From Physella acuta (Eukaryota > Mollusca > Gastropoda > Physidae): 64,000 nucleotides of DNA. The translations under genes were made by a program, and so were the position numbers. This document shows positions 1 to 12,514 of this stretch, one piece after another (position 1 is the stretch's first letter; every line of letters begins with the position of its first letter). The notes below the pieces were generated by a model. It was given only the letters and a program-made list of their open reading frames with translations. It did no database searches and was not told the DNA's origin. The DNA lies in NCBI RefSeq assembly GCF_028476545.1, contig NW_026732021.1, positions 248,001-312,000 on the forward strand, read 5' to 3'.

Positions 1-3000
1 GCTTCTGCTGGCTATTATGGAGAGTAGACATGACAGTGAAAATGCTGAAAGGATTTTAAGTAACATGAGGACAAAACAACTGGTGGGTACTGTTTTACAC
101 TTTTTACTTGCATTTTTCTTGGATTGCTTGTTGACATGTTCTCAATTGTTTCTTAGATCTTCTCTTATTTTTTTATCCTGATCCTTTTATTAACAGAATC
201 AGCATGTTTTAAAAAGGCACCATTTCTATATTAATCTAAGGCATGATACTGTGTGGTTCTAAGTAGTTGCATTCAATTAGTCTCAGGCATGACTCCGGTC
301 CCCTCTTATACTGTACACTGCTATAAAATGATTAATGTTCGCTCATTTCTAAATAGAATAATAGTTGGGTATTTTAAAGTAAAAGACTGTTACTAAGTTA
401 TTAACAGATCAGTACACTATGAAATGTTTAGTATTTGTTGCTGGTTTGAACAATTTTTCAAACTTTGTAGGAACTGAAACTAACCAGCTACTAATAATAA
501 TCTTCTTACCATGTCACACACCTGAGTTTTTAATCTACATTTGACTTTTTTTTTTCTAAACCTCTAGTTTCATGTTAGGCTACATTACCCAAACTCCTTT
601 GTTAACTTTCTACTATTTTTACCTCATCCTTCTAATCTTTTTTTTGTTGGCTTAGTTTACAGGAAGCCATATTGGTGTCTGGACAAAATATACCCTGGAC
701 AAATCAAGGGGGGGATGGGGGGAGGGTGTTGAGAGAGAATTCCAGTTGGTTTTTGTTGTCTTTTTTGTCCATAAGCTGTCATGTTACTTTATAACATCTC
801 ATTCTCTGTGTTAGGCTGCATAACTTAATTTTAACCCCTTTGTGTTTTAACTTGTAAACAGGTAGAATCAATACAGCAGGTTTTTCAACAGGCCATTGCT
901 TTTGGCCACATTGTAGCAGATAATGTTTCACATCCTGAAGAGGTTTTCTAAATCCATTCAGTGTTTTATGTTTTACTCTGTTTTTTATTTCTGAAAAAAA
1001 AGATCATTCATTTTCATTTACAAGGTGAAGTGACATAAACACATGAAAAATGAACAGAGAAAAACAATAGATATAAAAAATCCTTCACTGTCTTCTTCAT
1101 AACAAGATGAACTCTGAATGTGTTCATGTCACTGTAAATCTCATCATTGTCACCATGTTGTGAGTGCAAGCTGGTAGCTTCTCTAAAAACATTGGCTTAA
1201 AACTATCATGTGCAGCTTCATTTTACATCGATCTGTTCTTGCATTTTTAAGAGGTTCAATTCATATATCTAGCTTAGATCATCTCATCTATTGTTAGAAT
1301 AGTTACATGTCTAAGTTAATTTCTGTTTAAGTTTCATGCTGTTTAGCTAGCTCTTTTAGTGTACCTATTTTTATGTCAAGTGTTGATGCTTGTGTTAGTT
1401 TGATTACACAATACTTTTTACCTACCTGTAAATAGGCAAAGAAGTGAAATCATTTTAATTAAAGCTCATGTAGAACAATCAAAACTATGAGGTTTATTTT
1501 TCAAGCATGAGTTATGTTTTAAACATTTGTTAATACTTATCTTAAAAACTATTAACTACAAAAGACAGATTAGCAACTTGAACCTGTATTTTTGTGTTAT
1601 AATATGTATAATATGTAATTGTTCATAGGTAAATCATTATAGAAACCATTATCAAAAACCTACTTATGGTTGTATAGGTTTAAAACAAAATACCTACGTT
1701 TAAAACCCAGTTGTAAAATATCCTTTTTTTCTTAATCAAAAGTAATCTGAACTAAAAATAGCAATTATCCTATTAGTTTTGCTGTCAGCAGTTATTTCTT
1801 CAGTTTTAATGTTGATTTTATTGTCAACTTCTATCTGTAGTGCTGTAAATATCTCTAAAATAAATCTCTCACTTCTATCTTTGTTTATCTTTCTTTATAT
1901 ATTGTACATCTTTTTCATATTGTAAATTCTCTTGGTCTGTTAGCAATTGTTATCTTATTGACCATTAAAATTTATTAACTTTGCATTGTAAATCATTTTC
2001 ATAAATAATATTTAAAACTTCATCCACTTCTCTAAACATTTACTATAATCTATCATTGTTTCAATTAAGTATAAATTTTAATCATGCATCAATATTTTTC
2101 TGCATTTCTATCATCAAGGTGATGTGTTGTATAAAATGTGTGACTGTTTTTGGCTTTTACTGCTACCACTTTGTAATTGATTTTGTAAACTTAACATAAA
2201 AAATAAATATTGCTGTATTGAATATAAAACACGTTAAACCAAATGTTAAATTTCCACTAGATGGACATTGCGATACAAGCTTTTCATTCAGAGGACCCAG
2301 GTAAAGATGAGACAGCTAGATACGACATGGATGACGAGGATGACAATGTGGAGGAGAACAACACATCACCCAAAGCAGTCGGCCACAACATTTATATCTT
2401 GGCTCATCAGGTCAGTTCAACAGCTTTTCTTGGTTAAAAACATAAAGAGGTCTAATGCTAACCAAGACCAATAAATTTGGTTGTACCTTTTAAAACTGTA
2501 CATGAGCTCCATCATTGATGCCAGTATATGAACTGAGCACCAACTAACATTTCTCTAGATCAAATGGTAGGTATGGGGAGTCTTATTGGTTGTTCTGTGA
2601 TCATTATACTTCTCAAACTGTTCAAACTTTACTTTTTCAAAATAGTTTTTATTTGCTAAAACAAAAGATTGTATTATGTTTATTTTAGCTATCCCAACAC
2701 AACAAAGAATTATCCGACCTGTTAAGACCTGGAGGCTATGATTTGTTTGGTGACCAGGCCTTGGAGTATTATCATAAACACACAGCCCAGATTGAGGTCA
2801 GCAGACAACATACTCATTTTGTTTTAAATACAGTTTTAAAGACTTTCTCTTCATAACCAATCAATTGTGGGGTTTTTTTTAAATAGCCTATTGTACTTGT
2901 AAAACTTGAAATAGTTCCATAGCTAAACCACTTTGTAATCCTAACACATTAATATTGATATCAATGAATACTGACTTGATTCTGTTTTTCTATTCTACTT

Positions 3001-6000
3001 TAATAGATTGTCCGTCAAGACCGCACCATGGAGAGGATTGTCTTTCCTATACCCGAGATCTGTGAATACCTGACCAAGGAAACAAAACTCAATGTCTTTA
3101 AAAGGGCAGAAAGAGATGAGCAGGGCAGTAAAGTGGCAGATTTTTTCAGCAGACATAATGAGATGTTTAGCGAGATGAAGTGGCAGAAAAAGTTACGAAG
3201 TGAGTAGAAACTTTTATAAACCATGTTCATATTCACCACCCCATCTAACTAATGTCTCAGTATCTTTAATTATTTGTATACTTTTTGTTATTATGTGGTT
3301 TTTTTTTTTTTAAAACTATTTACATTAATAAATAAATATCATCATTGAATCATTTTTTTCCACAGTGCAACCAGTTATGTTTTGGTTTAGTAGCCATATG
3401 GGGCTTTGGAACAGCATTTCTTTCAGCTGTGCTGTCATCATCAACTTGCTGGTGGCCATCTTTTATCCATACAACACACTGGATTTTCGTAAGTTATATC
3501 ATTTTTTACAGATACTTCAAAATACATTATTTATCTCACACAAAACATTACAGACCAATTTTGTGTATAAATGCTTTTTATTTTATCGTTTTAACATAAG
3601 TGGTTTATTTTTTTTATTTTTTTAAAGTGCCGTGATTAAAAATGCGCTGACTTTTCACTCTGCCATGAGGGAAGTAAAATAGTTTTGATGCCCCAGCTGG
3701 TAGAGGGTTTTAAGTAAAATGTTTATATTTTTCTTTTTCAAAGTAACAAAGCAAACCTTTCAATTTTTTTAGATTCTGTTGGTGTTAGGTTTAATGGTCT
3801 GTTATGGGGAGCAGTAATGATTTGCACAGCTGTTGTTGTTTTCTTCCCCCATCCAATGGGGTTTAAAACCCTGCTGGCCTCGATCATATTACGTTTTGTG
3901 TGTACATTTGGGCTGAGGATAACACTGTTCCTGCTAGGACTAATCAATGTAAGATTTTTGTCTTATTGTATTGTTCTTTTTAATTCACTATTTTTTGCTA
4001 TGAAAATTTTTGACTCCTAGAATCATACAGTGTTTTGAAAAATAAATTATAAAAATGACAAAAAATAATAGATCTGATTTGTTATATTTAAAATTTGTTA
4101 TTTATTCATGGTACTTTTTGTTTTTTCCAGGTCAAAATTCAATGCATTAAACCTAGTAGTAAGATAGTAGTTTGACTATTTGAATGTAAACATTAACTGT
4201 TTTTCAATTTCAGTTACTCAATAAATTTGTGTTCATGGTTAGCCTGCTAGGAAACAGAGGAGTTCTAATCAAACCAGTGAATGAAATTCTCTCAGATTTT
4301 GAAATGGTCTACCACATTGGCTATTTCATTCTTTGTGCTCTGGGATTTTTCTTTCATGAGTTTTTCTTCAGTCTCTTGGTGAGTGACTTGTCTATTATAA
4401 CCTTTTAGCCAGCAGTAAAAGCTTCTATTGATAGAAGGAAGGCAGAAGACCTTTTTTTTAAATTTCAGATTTATTCTATAGATCCTACTCTTATAAAAAC
4501 AATTTTAACATTGATATTCATACATTTATATAATATAGACCTCAAAAATATTTTGGTAATCTTGCAAAAATGGATAGCAACACATCACCTGTATCATTAA
4601 CAACTAGTGTAAAATTGTAAGCCAAAATGTGTTTTATCTTGAAATGTGTTCATTTCTGTCTTGTTAAGTGAAAACCTTTTGGTATTCTTTGGTTGACAGC
4701 TCCTAGATGTGGTATACAGAGAGGAAACCTTACTCAATGTTATCAAGTCGGTCACAAGAAATGGACGCTCCATCCTTTTAACCACAGTCCTGGCTGTCAT
4801 CCTGATTTACCTGTTTTCAATCATTGGGTTTATCTCCTTCCAAGATGATTTCCTCATGGAAGTGGAACCACAAAATGTGGCTAGGATTGAACATAGTGAT
4901 CACACCAATCATAGTAAGCATTTGTATAGTTTTTTATTCCTGCTTTAAACTAATCATAGATTCTCTTGAATATAGTTCAACTAGTACTTTAAGATTTTGT
5001 AACTATTTGTATGAATCTTTGTATTGTCTGAAAAGAGTTGTGTGGGTTGATTCTCTCTCCTACCCTCCCATTTTCCTAAAGTTAAGTAACATGCTCTATT
5101 TTACTTGGTTTTTTTTTTTAATAAAATGTTTACATAATATGTTGTTTATTTCACAATTTATGTATGTAACAAAATGTTGGATGTTATATCTATACTTGAA
5201 CCAAAAAAAATTGTCTTGCATTACTCTTAATGTAAAATACATGTTTTTCATTTGAATGTTTTCTCATACAGCAGCTGTGAACGCTACCAGTTGTGCTGCT
5301 GATGGCACTAACTGTACTGAAGCAGAAGAGTCCTATATTTCACAAATATTGCACAGTGCCAAATGTATGTTCATTTGTTCATTTTTTTAAATTAAAAACT
5401 GTCACACATACAGTATATAAATCATTTGATCTAAAACAAAATCTCATCATGAAGTAATTTTTACAATGTTTACTTGAAGATATTTATTTTTAAAATGAAA
5501 TTAAATATTTTATTTAAATTTAATGCAGACTTAATATAATTAAATATTGCACAAAGCATGTGCATAATAATGTGTGGGGAAAATGTAAATTCTTCCTACA
5601 GGGGACAGCTATGCTGAAGGAGAGGTAGAAGAAGGTGGAGAAAAAATGCGAGCCTGCGACTCTTTAATCATGTGCATTATCACCAGCATTAATCAAGGTT
5701 TACGTAATGGTGGAGGCATAGGGGATGTTTTAAGAAAACCTGGCAAACATGTAAGTCAATCTACTGTAAGAGACCAGATCTCCTACACCTGTCAATCTAT
5801 GTAAAAAAAGTAATAGTTAACCCTTTATTGTCCATGCATTTTTTGCATTTCTACTTAGTTCATTCAAACAAAGATAAGTAAACCTAGGTTGTTTACATTT
5901 ACAAAAACATTTTGTTTGGAAAGGAAATTTATAAGCAGTTGCTAGTATAATTCAGATGTAACACTTAGTCTGTAAATGTTTATTGTTAGATATTTTTTAA

Positions 6001-7434
6001 TATACGAACTGGTCTACAATCTCAGGTCTGCGCTAGCTAATCAAACTAAGATGTAAAGAGTTTATACTAACATGTTCTTCCTATTAAAATTGTTTTTGTT
6101 TCTTCCCTGCCTAATTACAGGAGCCACTGTTCCTAGCTAGAGTGGTCTATGATCTGCTCTTTTTCTTCATTGTCATTATTATTGTGCTCAACTTGATCTT
6201 TGGTGTTATCATTGACACATTTGCCGATCTCAGGAGTGAAAAACAGACAAAAGATGAAATCCTTCGGAATACATGTTTCATATGTGGTGAGTTACATAAT
6301 GACATTAACTCCTATTATATTCTGTAACAAATAATACATTTACTCCCCACAGAGTATATACTGTGAAAAAATTAATATTGCTATTATTTAATAGACTACT
6401 TACAATACTCCTAGAAATAATTAATTTTTTAACGAAATAACCATTTTGTCTCAGGTCTGGATAGAGCAGCTTTTGACAATCGTTCAGTGACATTTGAAGA
6501 CCATGTCAAACATGAACACAACATGTGGCACTACCTGTACTTCATTGTCCTGGTCAGAGTCAAGGATCCAACGGAATTCACTGGTCCAGAGAGTTATGTC
6601 GACGCTATGATCAAGGTAGGCTACTTTTTCAGTTTACTTGGTATTGAGACTTTTAAAACTATTCTTTGTTCGAAGGTTCTGTTTAAAAACAGTTTATTGT
6701 TGATTATTCATAAAAAGTTTTCATTCTTTAAAACTAAAATAAATTTTTTGGTAGAATTTGCAACTTCTTGTTCCAAAAATATATACTATGTACTTTTTTG
6801 TAAACAATGTAGCAAAATTATCAATTTAACTTGCATATCTTTGCAATAATGTAGTATAAAAAGTAACCATTAATCTACAGGAGCGTAACCTGGAATGGTT
6901 CCCGCGCATGCGAGCCATGTCACTGGCAGCTGAGGACAGTGAGGGGGAGCAGAATGAAATCAGAAACCTGCAAGCACAGCTAGACTTAACAACAAGACTT
7001 GTACAGAAACTTTCTGGACAACTTACTGAGCTCAAAGAACAAGTTAGTCTCATTAAGCATTTTAAAATAATTAACTAGCAGAAGGGGGCTTAACATTTAT
7101 TTACTAGTTTGTCACCAATGGGACAGAGTGGTTGCGGGGTATAGTACATGATTTCCAACCCAAAAGTCTCAAGCCCAGTTCCCAAACATGACCTTTGTAG
7201 GACATCTTTGAGTCCACCTAACTCAGAACTGAACTAATTGTGAATAGAGGAGGTTGAGAAGTGTTGAGTTCTGCATTTAGCAATGGATTTGACTGATAAG
7301 AAATATTTTTAAGAGTAAAAATTAATACATTATTTTTTTTAAATCAACAGATGACTGAGCAAAGAAAACAAAAACAACGCTTTGGACTCCTTCAGAGTAA
7401 TCCTGTTCCAATGTCTATACCAACACAGTTTTAA
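1..7434 (+). CDS. ITPR: Inositol 1,4,5-trisphosphate receptor, C-terminal 701 residues (5' partial)
   Basis: Ligand-gated calcium release channel of the ER membrane; this is its C-terminal channel half. Exons read as 1-82, 862-942, 2261-2410, 2689-2796, 3007-3199, 3366-3488, 3773-3948, 4214-4378, 4700-4913, 5272-5364, 5602-5750, 6121-6286, 6455-6615, 6881-7042 and 7351-7434 (TAA); all join in phase with GT-AG sites. Visible landmarks are the first membrane helices in 3366-3488 and 3773-3948, the conserved [20 protein letters not shown] block in 4700-4913, the pore filter [11 protein letters not shown] in 5602-5750, the last pore helix with [13 protein letters not shown] in 6121-6286, a CFICG...HVKHEH zinc-binding linker across 6121-6286 and 6455-6615, and the C-terminal coiled coil ending [10 protein letters not shown]. 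The luminal loop (5272-5364) is divergent, as usual in the family. The filter has Ile where vertebrate IP3Rs have Val. The gene continues left of the window. Assignment is firm; the paralogue is not resolvable. Confidence 0.97.
862..942 (+). CDS. ITPR: In-frame 27-codon exon of ITPR, possibly a cassette exon
   Basis: This 81-nt segment is open, starts after a clean acceptor (tgtaaacag) and ends at a weak donor (GAAGAG|gttttc). It is phase 0 on both sides. The exon before it (ending ...MRTKQL) and the one after it (starting MDIAIQAF) align directly with the vertebrate receptor (...MSPKEL then VEVIKKAY) if this exon is skipped, so it adds residues that vertebrate ITPR lacks. It could be an optional exon or a chance open intron segment. 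RNA evidence is not available here. Confidence 0.5.
7115..7290 (+). repeat. Truncated tRNA-derived SINE
   Basis: Lies in the last intron of the IP3 receptor gene. It begins GGGACAGAGTGGTTGCGGGG, which resembles a tRNA A-box, and has a B-box-like TCAAGCCCAGTTCCC about 45 bp later, then a body piece GAGTCCACCTAACTC. The same order (GGGACAG head, B box, GATTCCACCAACTC body) appears in the fuller copy at 31,265-31,515, so the two look like one family. The 3' half of the body is missing or unrecognisable. Confidence 0.5.
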
Positions 7435-9130
7435 CTCAAGTTACAAATGCTGTGTAATTGCTGCAAATTTTTTTACAAATTTTTAATTTATGGAAGTGTT
7501 TTAGTCCTTTAAATAATCTGTGTTTATGAGTAATATTTTAGTCAGTTTCATATTATAATTAAAAAGCATAATTTCCTGTATTTAAACCTCACTTTTTACC
7601 TGTTTTGTGTTTAAAAAGCTTTTAATATTTGTTGTTTAAAAAATGTTTTATTTGTAAAGTGATGAAGCATTATATATGATTAGAATATTTTAAAATGCAG
7701 CTAGATTTTTACAATGTAGCTGAGATTGTAGTTGGCTTTTCCAGTAATCAAAACAAGTGTTTCTTTCTTCTTCACCTGCTTTTTCCTATTTGCCAAATAG
7801 AAACAAATGTGATGTGTTCAAATGGTTTTTATATCTATTTTAAGCACTATAATTCAGCGACATTTTTTTTAAAGCCATAAATTGTTTATTTATTGAAATC
7901 TTTTTAAGGTTAAATATTTGATTTTTAGTTAAGTAAAATACAAAGTTATATTGCAAAGAGAAGTTTGGGTGTTTTACTAATATTCATATATTAATTTGAA
8001 TAGTGTATTCTATTATGAAAGTTTCAAATACTGAACTATGTCATAAAGAATAAATAGGCATGCCTTGTTAAAGATTTTATTTTAAAATTGTTGCTGTATT
8101 TAAGAACAAACAAGTGTTCAGATTTATCTTCTCTTTTTTTGGCCTTTGTATTTACATTCCAGATATTGACTATGCAATTGTTGGTGATACAGTTAACAAA
8201 AACTGATGTGACTAATAATTTTGGCTTCTGCTTTCTACTTGAACCCTGGAAGTTTACAGTGTGACCAATAGTATAAAAAAAATAATTTTTAAACGTCAAT
8301 AGTTTCATATAAAGTTCTATGTAATAAATATGGCAATGTCATATAGCAGTTCTACTAAAGAACTTTTAAATGTTTTTCAGTAATTTACTATAGAATATCC
8401 CCACTACATAATGTTTAGCTTCTAATATATTTTTTTAAAAAACCATAGTAGCAAAATGCTACTGCTTACCCACTTGTAAATCTAACACTGCCTAAACATT
8501 TTTGCCTACATCTGCTGCCATGTTCTACAATACATGAGCCATTTATATTCATTTTTAGTTATATAAATCATTTTTCTGAATTTGAAATTTTTTTCCATGA
8601 AAATGTTCAGAACTTGTAGCCTACACAAGAACTACTTATTTGTTTAACCATCATCTACTTAGCAGCACTAATAAACTATACAATCATGATCACTAGAATA
8701 AAGTCATTCATTGAAACTAAATGTCTAACACCAATAGTCAGCCCACTATTATCTGTGTTATTAAATGATCACATCTATCTAATATATTATCTGCCATTTT
8801 CAAAATGTGTATTTGCCATTGTGCTATTCTTTATGTGATTAGGTCATTTCATATGTGAGTTGCTGTCCATAGACACATTTCTCTGTGATCTTTTTATTTA
8901 CCCATGTATTTCGTTGTATGATATACATTAATCTTGTTTATTGGAACATAGATAATGTTTTATGTATGGTGGTATTTAATTTTAGAGAATGAGGCCAAAC
9001 AGAAATATTTTATTGTAAGTAGACCTATCTTCCCGAGAAACTGGAAATGCTTTCATAATCAAAATCTCTATTCACATTTCCTATACTCTTTATTTCTTTC
9101 ATATGAATAAAATGAGAATCAGTCCTTATA
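7435..9130 (+). other. ITPR 3' UTR and downstream flank, no gene seen
   Basis: AT-rich sequence after the receptor stop codon. Several AATAAA signals occur (for example near 8050, 8326, 8668 and 9108), so the 3' UTR may be long, but the functional poly(A) site cannot be chosen. No conserved open frame was seen on either strand. Confidence 0.5.
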
Positions 9131-9369
9131 TTTTTGTTTTGTATTTTATTTAAAAAATATAAAAAAACAGAATCAAAACAAATAATCCTCAAAATTATGA
9201 GTTTTGAAATAGTTTGATTCAGTTAACACTAGATGCCTTCATTATATGATAATTTTTTAAAAATGTCCAGATAGATGAGATAGAAACTAGGGTTGCACTT
9301 TGATACTGGCAGTAACAAAATGGCAGGTGCTTCGTCTTTCTTCTTGTTCATTGTAATATAATGGAGGGG

Positions 9370-9605
9370 TATTTCCTCCTATAATTTGGACTCATGACGT
9401 CAGCATGCTTTTTTTTTCTGGATTTGCTTCCAGCTAATAACAATCTGCAGGGCAGTAGTTTTTTAGTTTTCTCACCTAGATGGGCTGCTGTCGCCAGTTA
9501 ACGAACCTCCTCTGCCCGGTGTCCGAACTCACGGACTTTTGGTGTTAGCAGTCATGCATCCTCCAGCCTAACCACCGTACACTGTCAGGGCCATTTGGTG
9601 GATTT
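9370..9605 (-). repeat. tRNA-derived SINE-like element
   Basis: Read on the minus strand from about 9600, the sequence has TGGTTAGGCTGG (A-box-like) and, about 40 bp later, GAGTTCGGACACC (B-box-like), the spacing of a tRNA promoter. A unique body of about 150 bp follows. The body differs from that of the SINE at 31,265, so it would be another family. Ends and target-site duplications were not found. Confidence 0.4.
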
Positions 9606-9949
9606 TTTCAGCTGGCATGTATAGGCCTACTTGTTAAGTTATCAAAATACCACCCCCCCCCCCCACCCCATTTATTCTAAGCTTTTATTCAGTACACAAT
9701 GTCTGTTTTTTTTAAGGGTTTTTTTTTTGTGGGATGTGGCCAATCTTGTAACTTAATTTTAACCCACTTTTATAGTAGCAATTTCGTTCAGACTTTTTTG
9801 ATAGATTAGTCTCCAGGCTAAGTATGATTAGACATGATAGCTATTAAAATTTAATTTATATATTACTAAATTCAATATTACAGGGGAAATAACAAGGTTA
9901 AATACCCGCGATCGTTCCATTAGCTGGCCGTTGACAATGAACTGTTGTT

Positions 9950-10115
9950 TGTTTTCGTGCGGAGTCAAAAGGGCCCAGACAAAAGGGCTCCCTCAAATAA
10001 GACTGCTGACAAAACGGCTCCCGACAGAGGGGCCCCTGTCAATCTGATTCCCGTACAGAGAATGTCTCCGAGCGAAACGGCCCCATTCCATTTGAACCCT
10101 TTCAGTAGGACCCTT
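9950..10115 (-). repeat. Degenerate ~15-bp tandem array, orientation 1
   Basis: On the + strand the region repeats variants of GACAAAAGGGCTCCC; on the minus strand this reads TGTCGGGAGCC followed by four or five T-rich bases. About seven diverged units are visible. The same motif occurs in the opposite orientation at 10,615-10,790 and 10,970-11,066. The short open frame here is a by-product. Confidence 0.6.
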
Positions 10116-10215
10116 TCATCAATGCTATTCTCTACAAATAATACAACGTATGAAGATCTTGGTCGGCAAGTCTTATTTTTACATTATTTTATTTGGTATA
10201 AGTAATAGTTTTTAA

Positions 10216-10330
10216 ATTAAAGGGTCATTTAATTATAACGTCCATCAAACGTATCGGTTGTGGGCTGTTTCAACTCAGTGTGGGGGGGGGGGGGGGGGGG
10301 GACGGATAAGTCCACGCGGTACATTTGTCT
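10216..10330 (+). repeat. Dispersed repeat with AGGGTCAT...AACGTCCA end
   Basis: Begins AGGGTCATTTAATTATAACG and continues into a long G run (10,282-10,300) followed by GTCCACGCGG. The start matches ends of related segments near 11,720, 12,515-12,642 (reverse complement) and 53,966, suggesting a short non-autonomous mobile family. The precise end is uncertain. Confidence 0.4.
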
Positions 10331-10583
10331 TCCGTACGCTTTTAGGTTTTAAAAACAAAGTGTCGTTTATCCTGTAAATATCAAGTATTTTATAGATTTA
10401 ACCTTCTGCGCTTGCTTTTAGGCAACAGGTCTTCAAGGGTGTCAATAGAACATAAGAATTTTAAAATTGGTTCAATTTAGCTGTTAAAGCTCGATTTGTT
10501 TTTGAATTGCTGTTGATTCATGAAAAAGTATCTCATTCATGTATTCAAAAGACGTTATGATGGTGAAAGTAGATACAGGTTCA

Positions 10584-10614
10584 GTGTTTCTTCCAGGCAT
10601 CTCTTCGGGGGAGG
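10584..10614 (+). repeat. Copy 1 of the GTTTCTTCCAG-CTCTTCGGG motif
   Basis: GTTTCTTCCAG followed by GCATCTCTTCGGG and a G run. The same block occurs at 11,080-11,107 and 11,509-11,538, always next to G-rich or hairpin-forming DNA. It immediately precedes the ~15-bp array at 10,615, so it may be a terminus of that element. Confidence 0.55.
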
Positions 10615-10790
10615 GGGGGGGTTGTCTGGAGCTAATATGTCGGAAGTCATTTTGTCTGGAGCCAATATGTTGTGAGCTCTTTGCCGAGAGCCAACATGTC
10701 GGGATTCAAAATCGGGAGCCTTTTTATCGGCAGTCCATATGTCGGGAGCTCATTTGGCGGTAGAAAAAATGTTGGGGTTATTTTGGCTGG
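10615..10790 (+). repeat. Degenerate ~15-bp tandem array, orientation 2
   Basis: About ten diverged units of TGTCGGGAGCC plus a spacer of about four bases (for example TGTCTGGAGCCAATA). Inverted relative to the array at 9950-10,115. No coding role is likely; units vary between 13 and 16 bp. Confidence 0.6.
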
Positions 10791-10969
10791 GTCGTCAGTG
10801 CACCGCCCCCCCCCCGGCTGAGTGATTAATTACTTGAGCGTTGACCACAAACTAAGCAGGGGCAGTTGATTGTCTTTTATGCAAGCTACAGATAGGCCCT
10901 ATCTGATAGGGATTTAACACACATTTTCTGGAAGAGAAAAAACCCACTGGAATTTTTCTGAGAAGTAGC

Positions 10970-11066
10970 CTACTCATGTCCAGTCGCTACTTTAGATGTC
11001 AGCCTTTTTTTCATTGTCAACCTTATGTCAATGTCAGCCTTTTGACTTTGTCGGCCTTTTGTCCTG
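10970..11066 (+). repeat. Third block of the ~15-bp motif array
   Basis: Repeats ATGTCAGCCTTTT / TTGTCGGCCTTTT variants, the same core as the array at 10,615 and in the same orientation. It ends just before the palindromic copy of the GTTTCTTCCAG motif at 11,080. Confidence 0.5.
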
Positions 11067-11079
11067 ATTCCGGTGGTCG

Positions 11080-11130
11080 CAGAGTTTCTTCCAGGCATCT
11101 CTTCGGGAGAAAAAAGTCTGGAAGAAACAC
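11080..11130 (+). repeat. Palindromic copy of the GTTTCTTCCAG motif
   Basis: GTTTCTTCCAG (11,084-11,094) is matched by its exact reverse complement CTGGAAGAAAC (11,118-11,128) across a 23-bp loop. This makes an 11-bp-stem hairpin. Copies 1 and 3 keep only the left arm with the loop start. It may be two inverted element termini brought together. Confidence 0.6.
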
Positions 11131-11508
11131 TTTGATGTCGGCTCTCAGGCGTAAAAATATCTGTGAGTAGCAGCTTACCAGACTGATCGAATCGTTATAG
11201 TTGGTACTTAATCCTGTTATCTCCTTTTATGTTATCGGGTACAGGATTCAATAAGGTAATTTATCTATAAATTAATTTTTAATGATGATATTAATATCTA
11301 ATTAGAATGACAAAGGCTTGGTCTATTCTTGTGTAGTCTTTGGAGGCTGAAGTATGACGTCATTATTGGGGGGAGTCTGGCTTTTTGTGACGATACGTGA
11401 CGGTCGAGAGTAGGGAGGTGAAATCGTCAAGAAAGGGTAACGTTATTTATGGATGATCGGGAACAAACAATCATTTATGTATAAATACAGGTCCCTGGTG
11501 GGTATTAG

Positions 11509-11580
11509 CAGAGTTTCTTCCAGGCATCTCTTCGGGGGAGGGGAGGGGGGAAGAGCCCCCCCCCCCTCCGAAGACAGTCT
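11509..11580 (+). repeat. Copy 3 of the GTTTCTTCCAG motif with G-rich/C-rich hairpin
   Basis: GCAGAGTTTCTTCCAG is followed by CATCTCTTCGGGGGAGGGG and, a few bases later, a long C run and CTCCGAAG. CTTCGGGGGAGGGG and CCCCTCCGAAG can pair. Sixteen or more bases upstream of the shared block also match copy 2. Confidence 0.5.
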
Positions 11581-11717
11581 AACCCCCCCGTTTTGACGTT
11601 AACAAATATGAGGACGCTGAAAATCATATCAAACATAATCCCAGATATCTAAGTTACATTATAGATTAGCCCATTTGTTGAAGGTTGCGTGACAGAGCGC
11701 TTGTCGTGGATGGATGG

Positions 11718-11795
11718 TAAAGGGTAATCTATTTATTACGTCCACACAAGGGGGGGGGGTCGGGTCAATGTGGACGTCCACATGTTGAATTAAAC
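11718..11795 (+). repeat. Dispersed GTCCAC-type repeat, copy 2
   Basis: AGGGTAATCTATTTATTACG followed by TCCACACAAG, a G run, then ATGTGGACGTCCACATG. Resembles the segments at 10,216 and 12,515. Confidence 0.4.
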
Positions 11796-12514
11796 AACAA
11801 AATACTTACATTTGAAAGTAATTTTTAAAAATATAAAAAAAAAAAACTGCACATACAATTAGGTTATACTATACATTAAGTCGGCAGTTCTTGTGTTAAA
11901 TGTATCAGAAATGGCTATATACCGCCCGCCTTAGAAAAAAAGGCGATTTTTTTTTACAAGCGGGAGGGGGGGGGGGTCATTGACCGCGGCAATTTTCTAA
12001 AACAATTCTTGGTATTTCAAGTTCATTTTTAAGCATTTCAAACAATCGTAACTAAATTATAGTAGGCATACAATCTTTATTTTGTGTCAAAGCCTAAAAT
12101 TATGTAGATCTAGTATTTTTTTCAGTAAAAAAAAAAACCCAAAATAACCACGTTGCAATTTAGATAGGCCCTATTTAAATAGCGCGTGTATAATGTGCTC
12201 GCTTGTTCAGGTAGGGCTAAGGTTCAGCGCGAACATACAAAAGGGGAGAGGTGGTTTGTTATGGAGACACGTGTAACGTAGAGTAAAAGTAATATAATGA
12301 CGTCATGTTGATTATCCAATTCATCCTAACCTCTATAGTCTCTACAAAATGACATTTAAAAAGTTCGGTCTACAGCATCTTCAATAGAAAAATAATTAAT
12401 AGATGTTATCGAAAATATCAAATCCCTATATAACATCATCAGTTAATAATACAGCAATGTACACATTACATGTTAATGAATCAGTGACTTTGCAGCTTGT
12501 TTTCAGAGGTCTTT

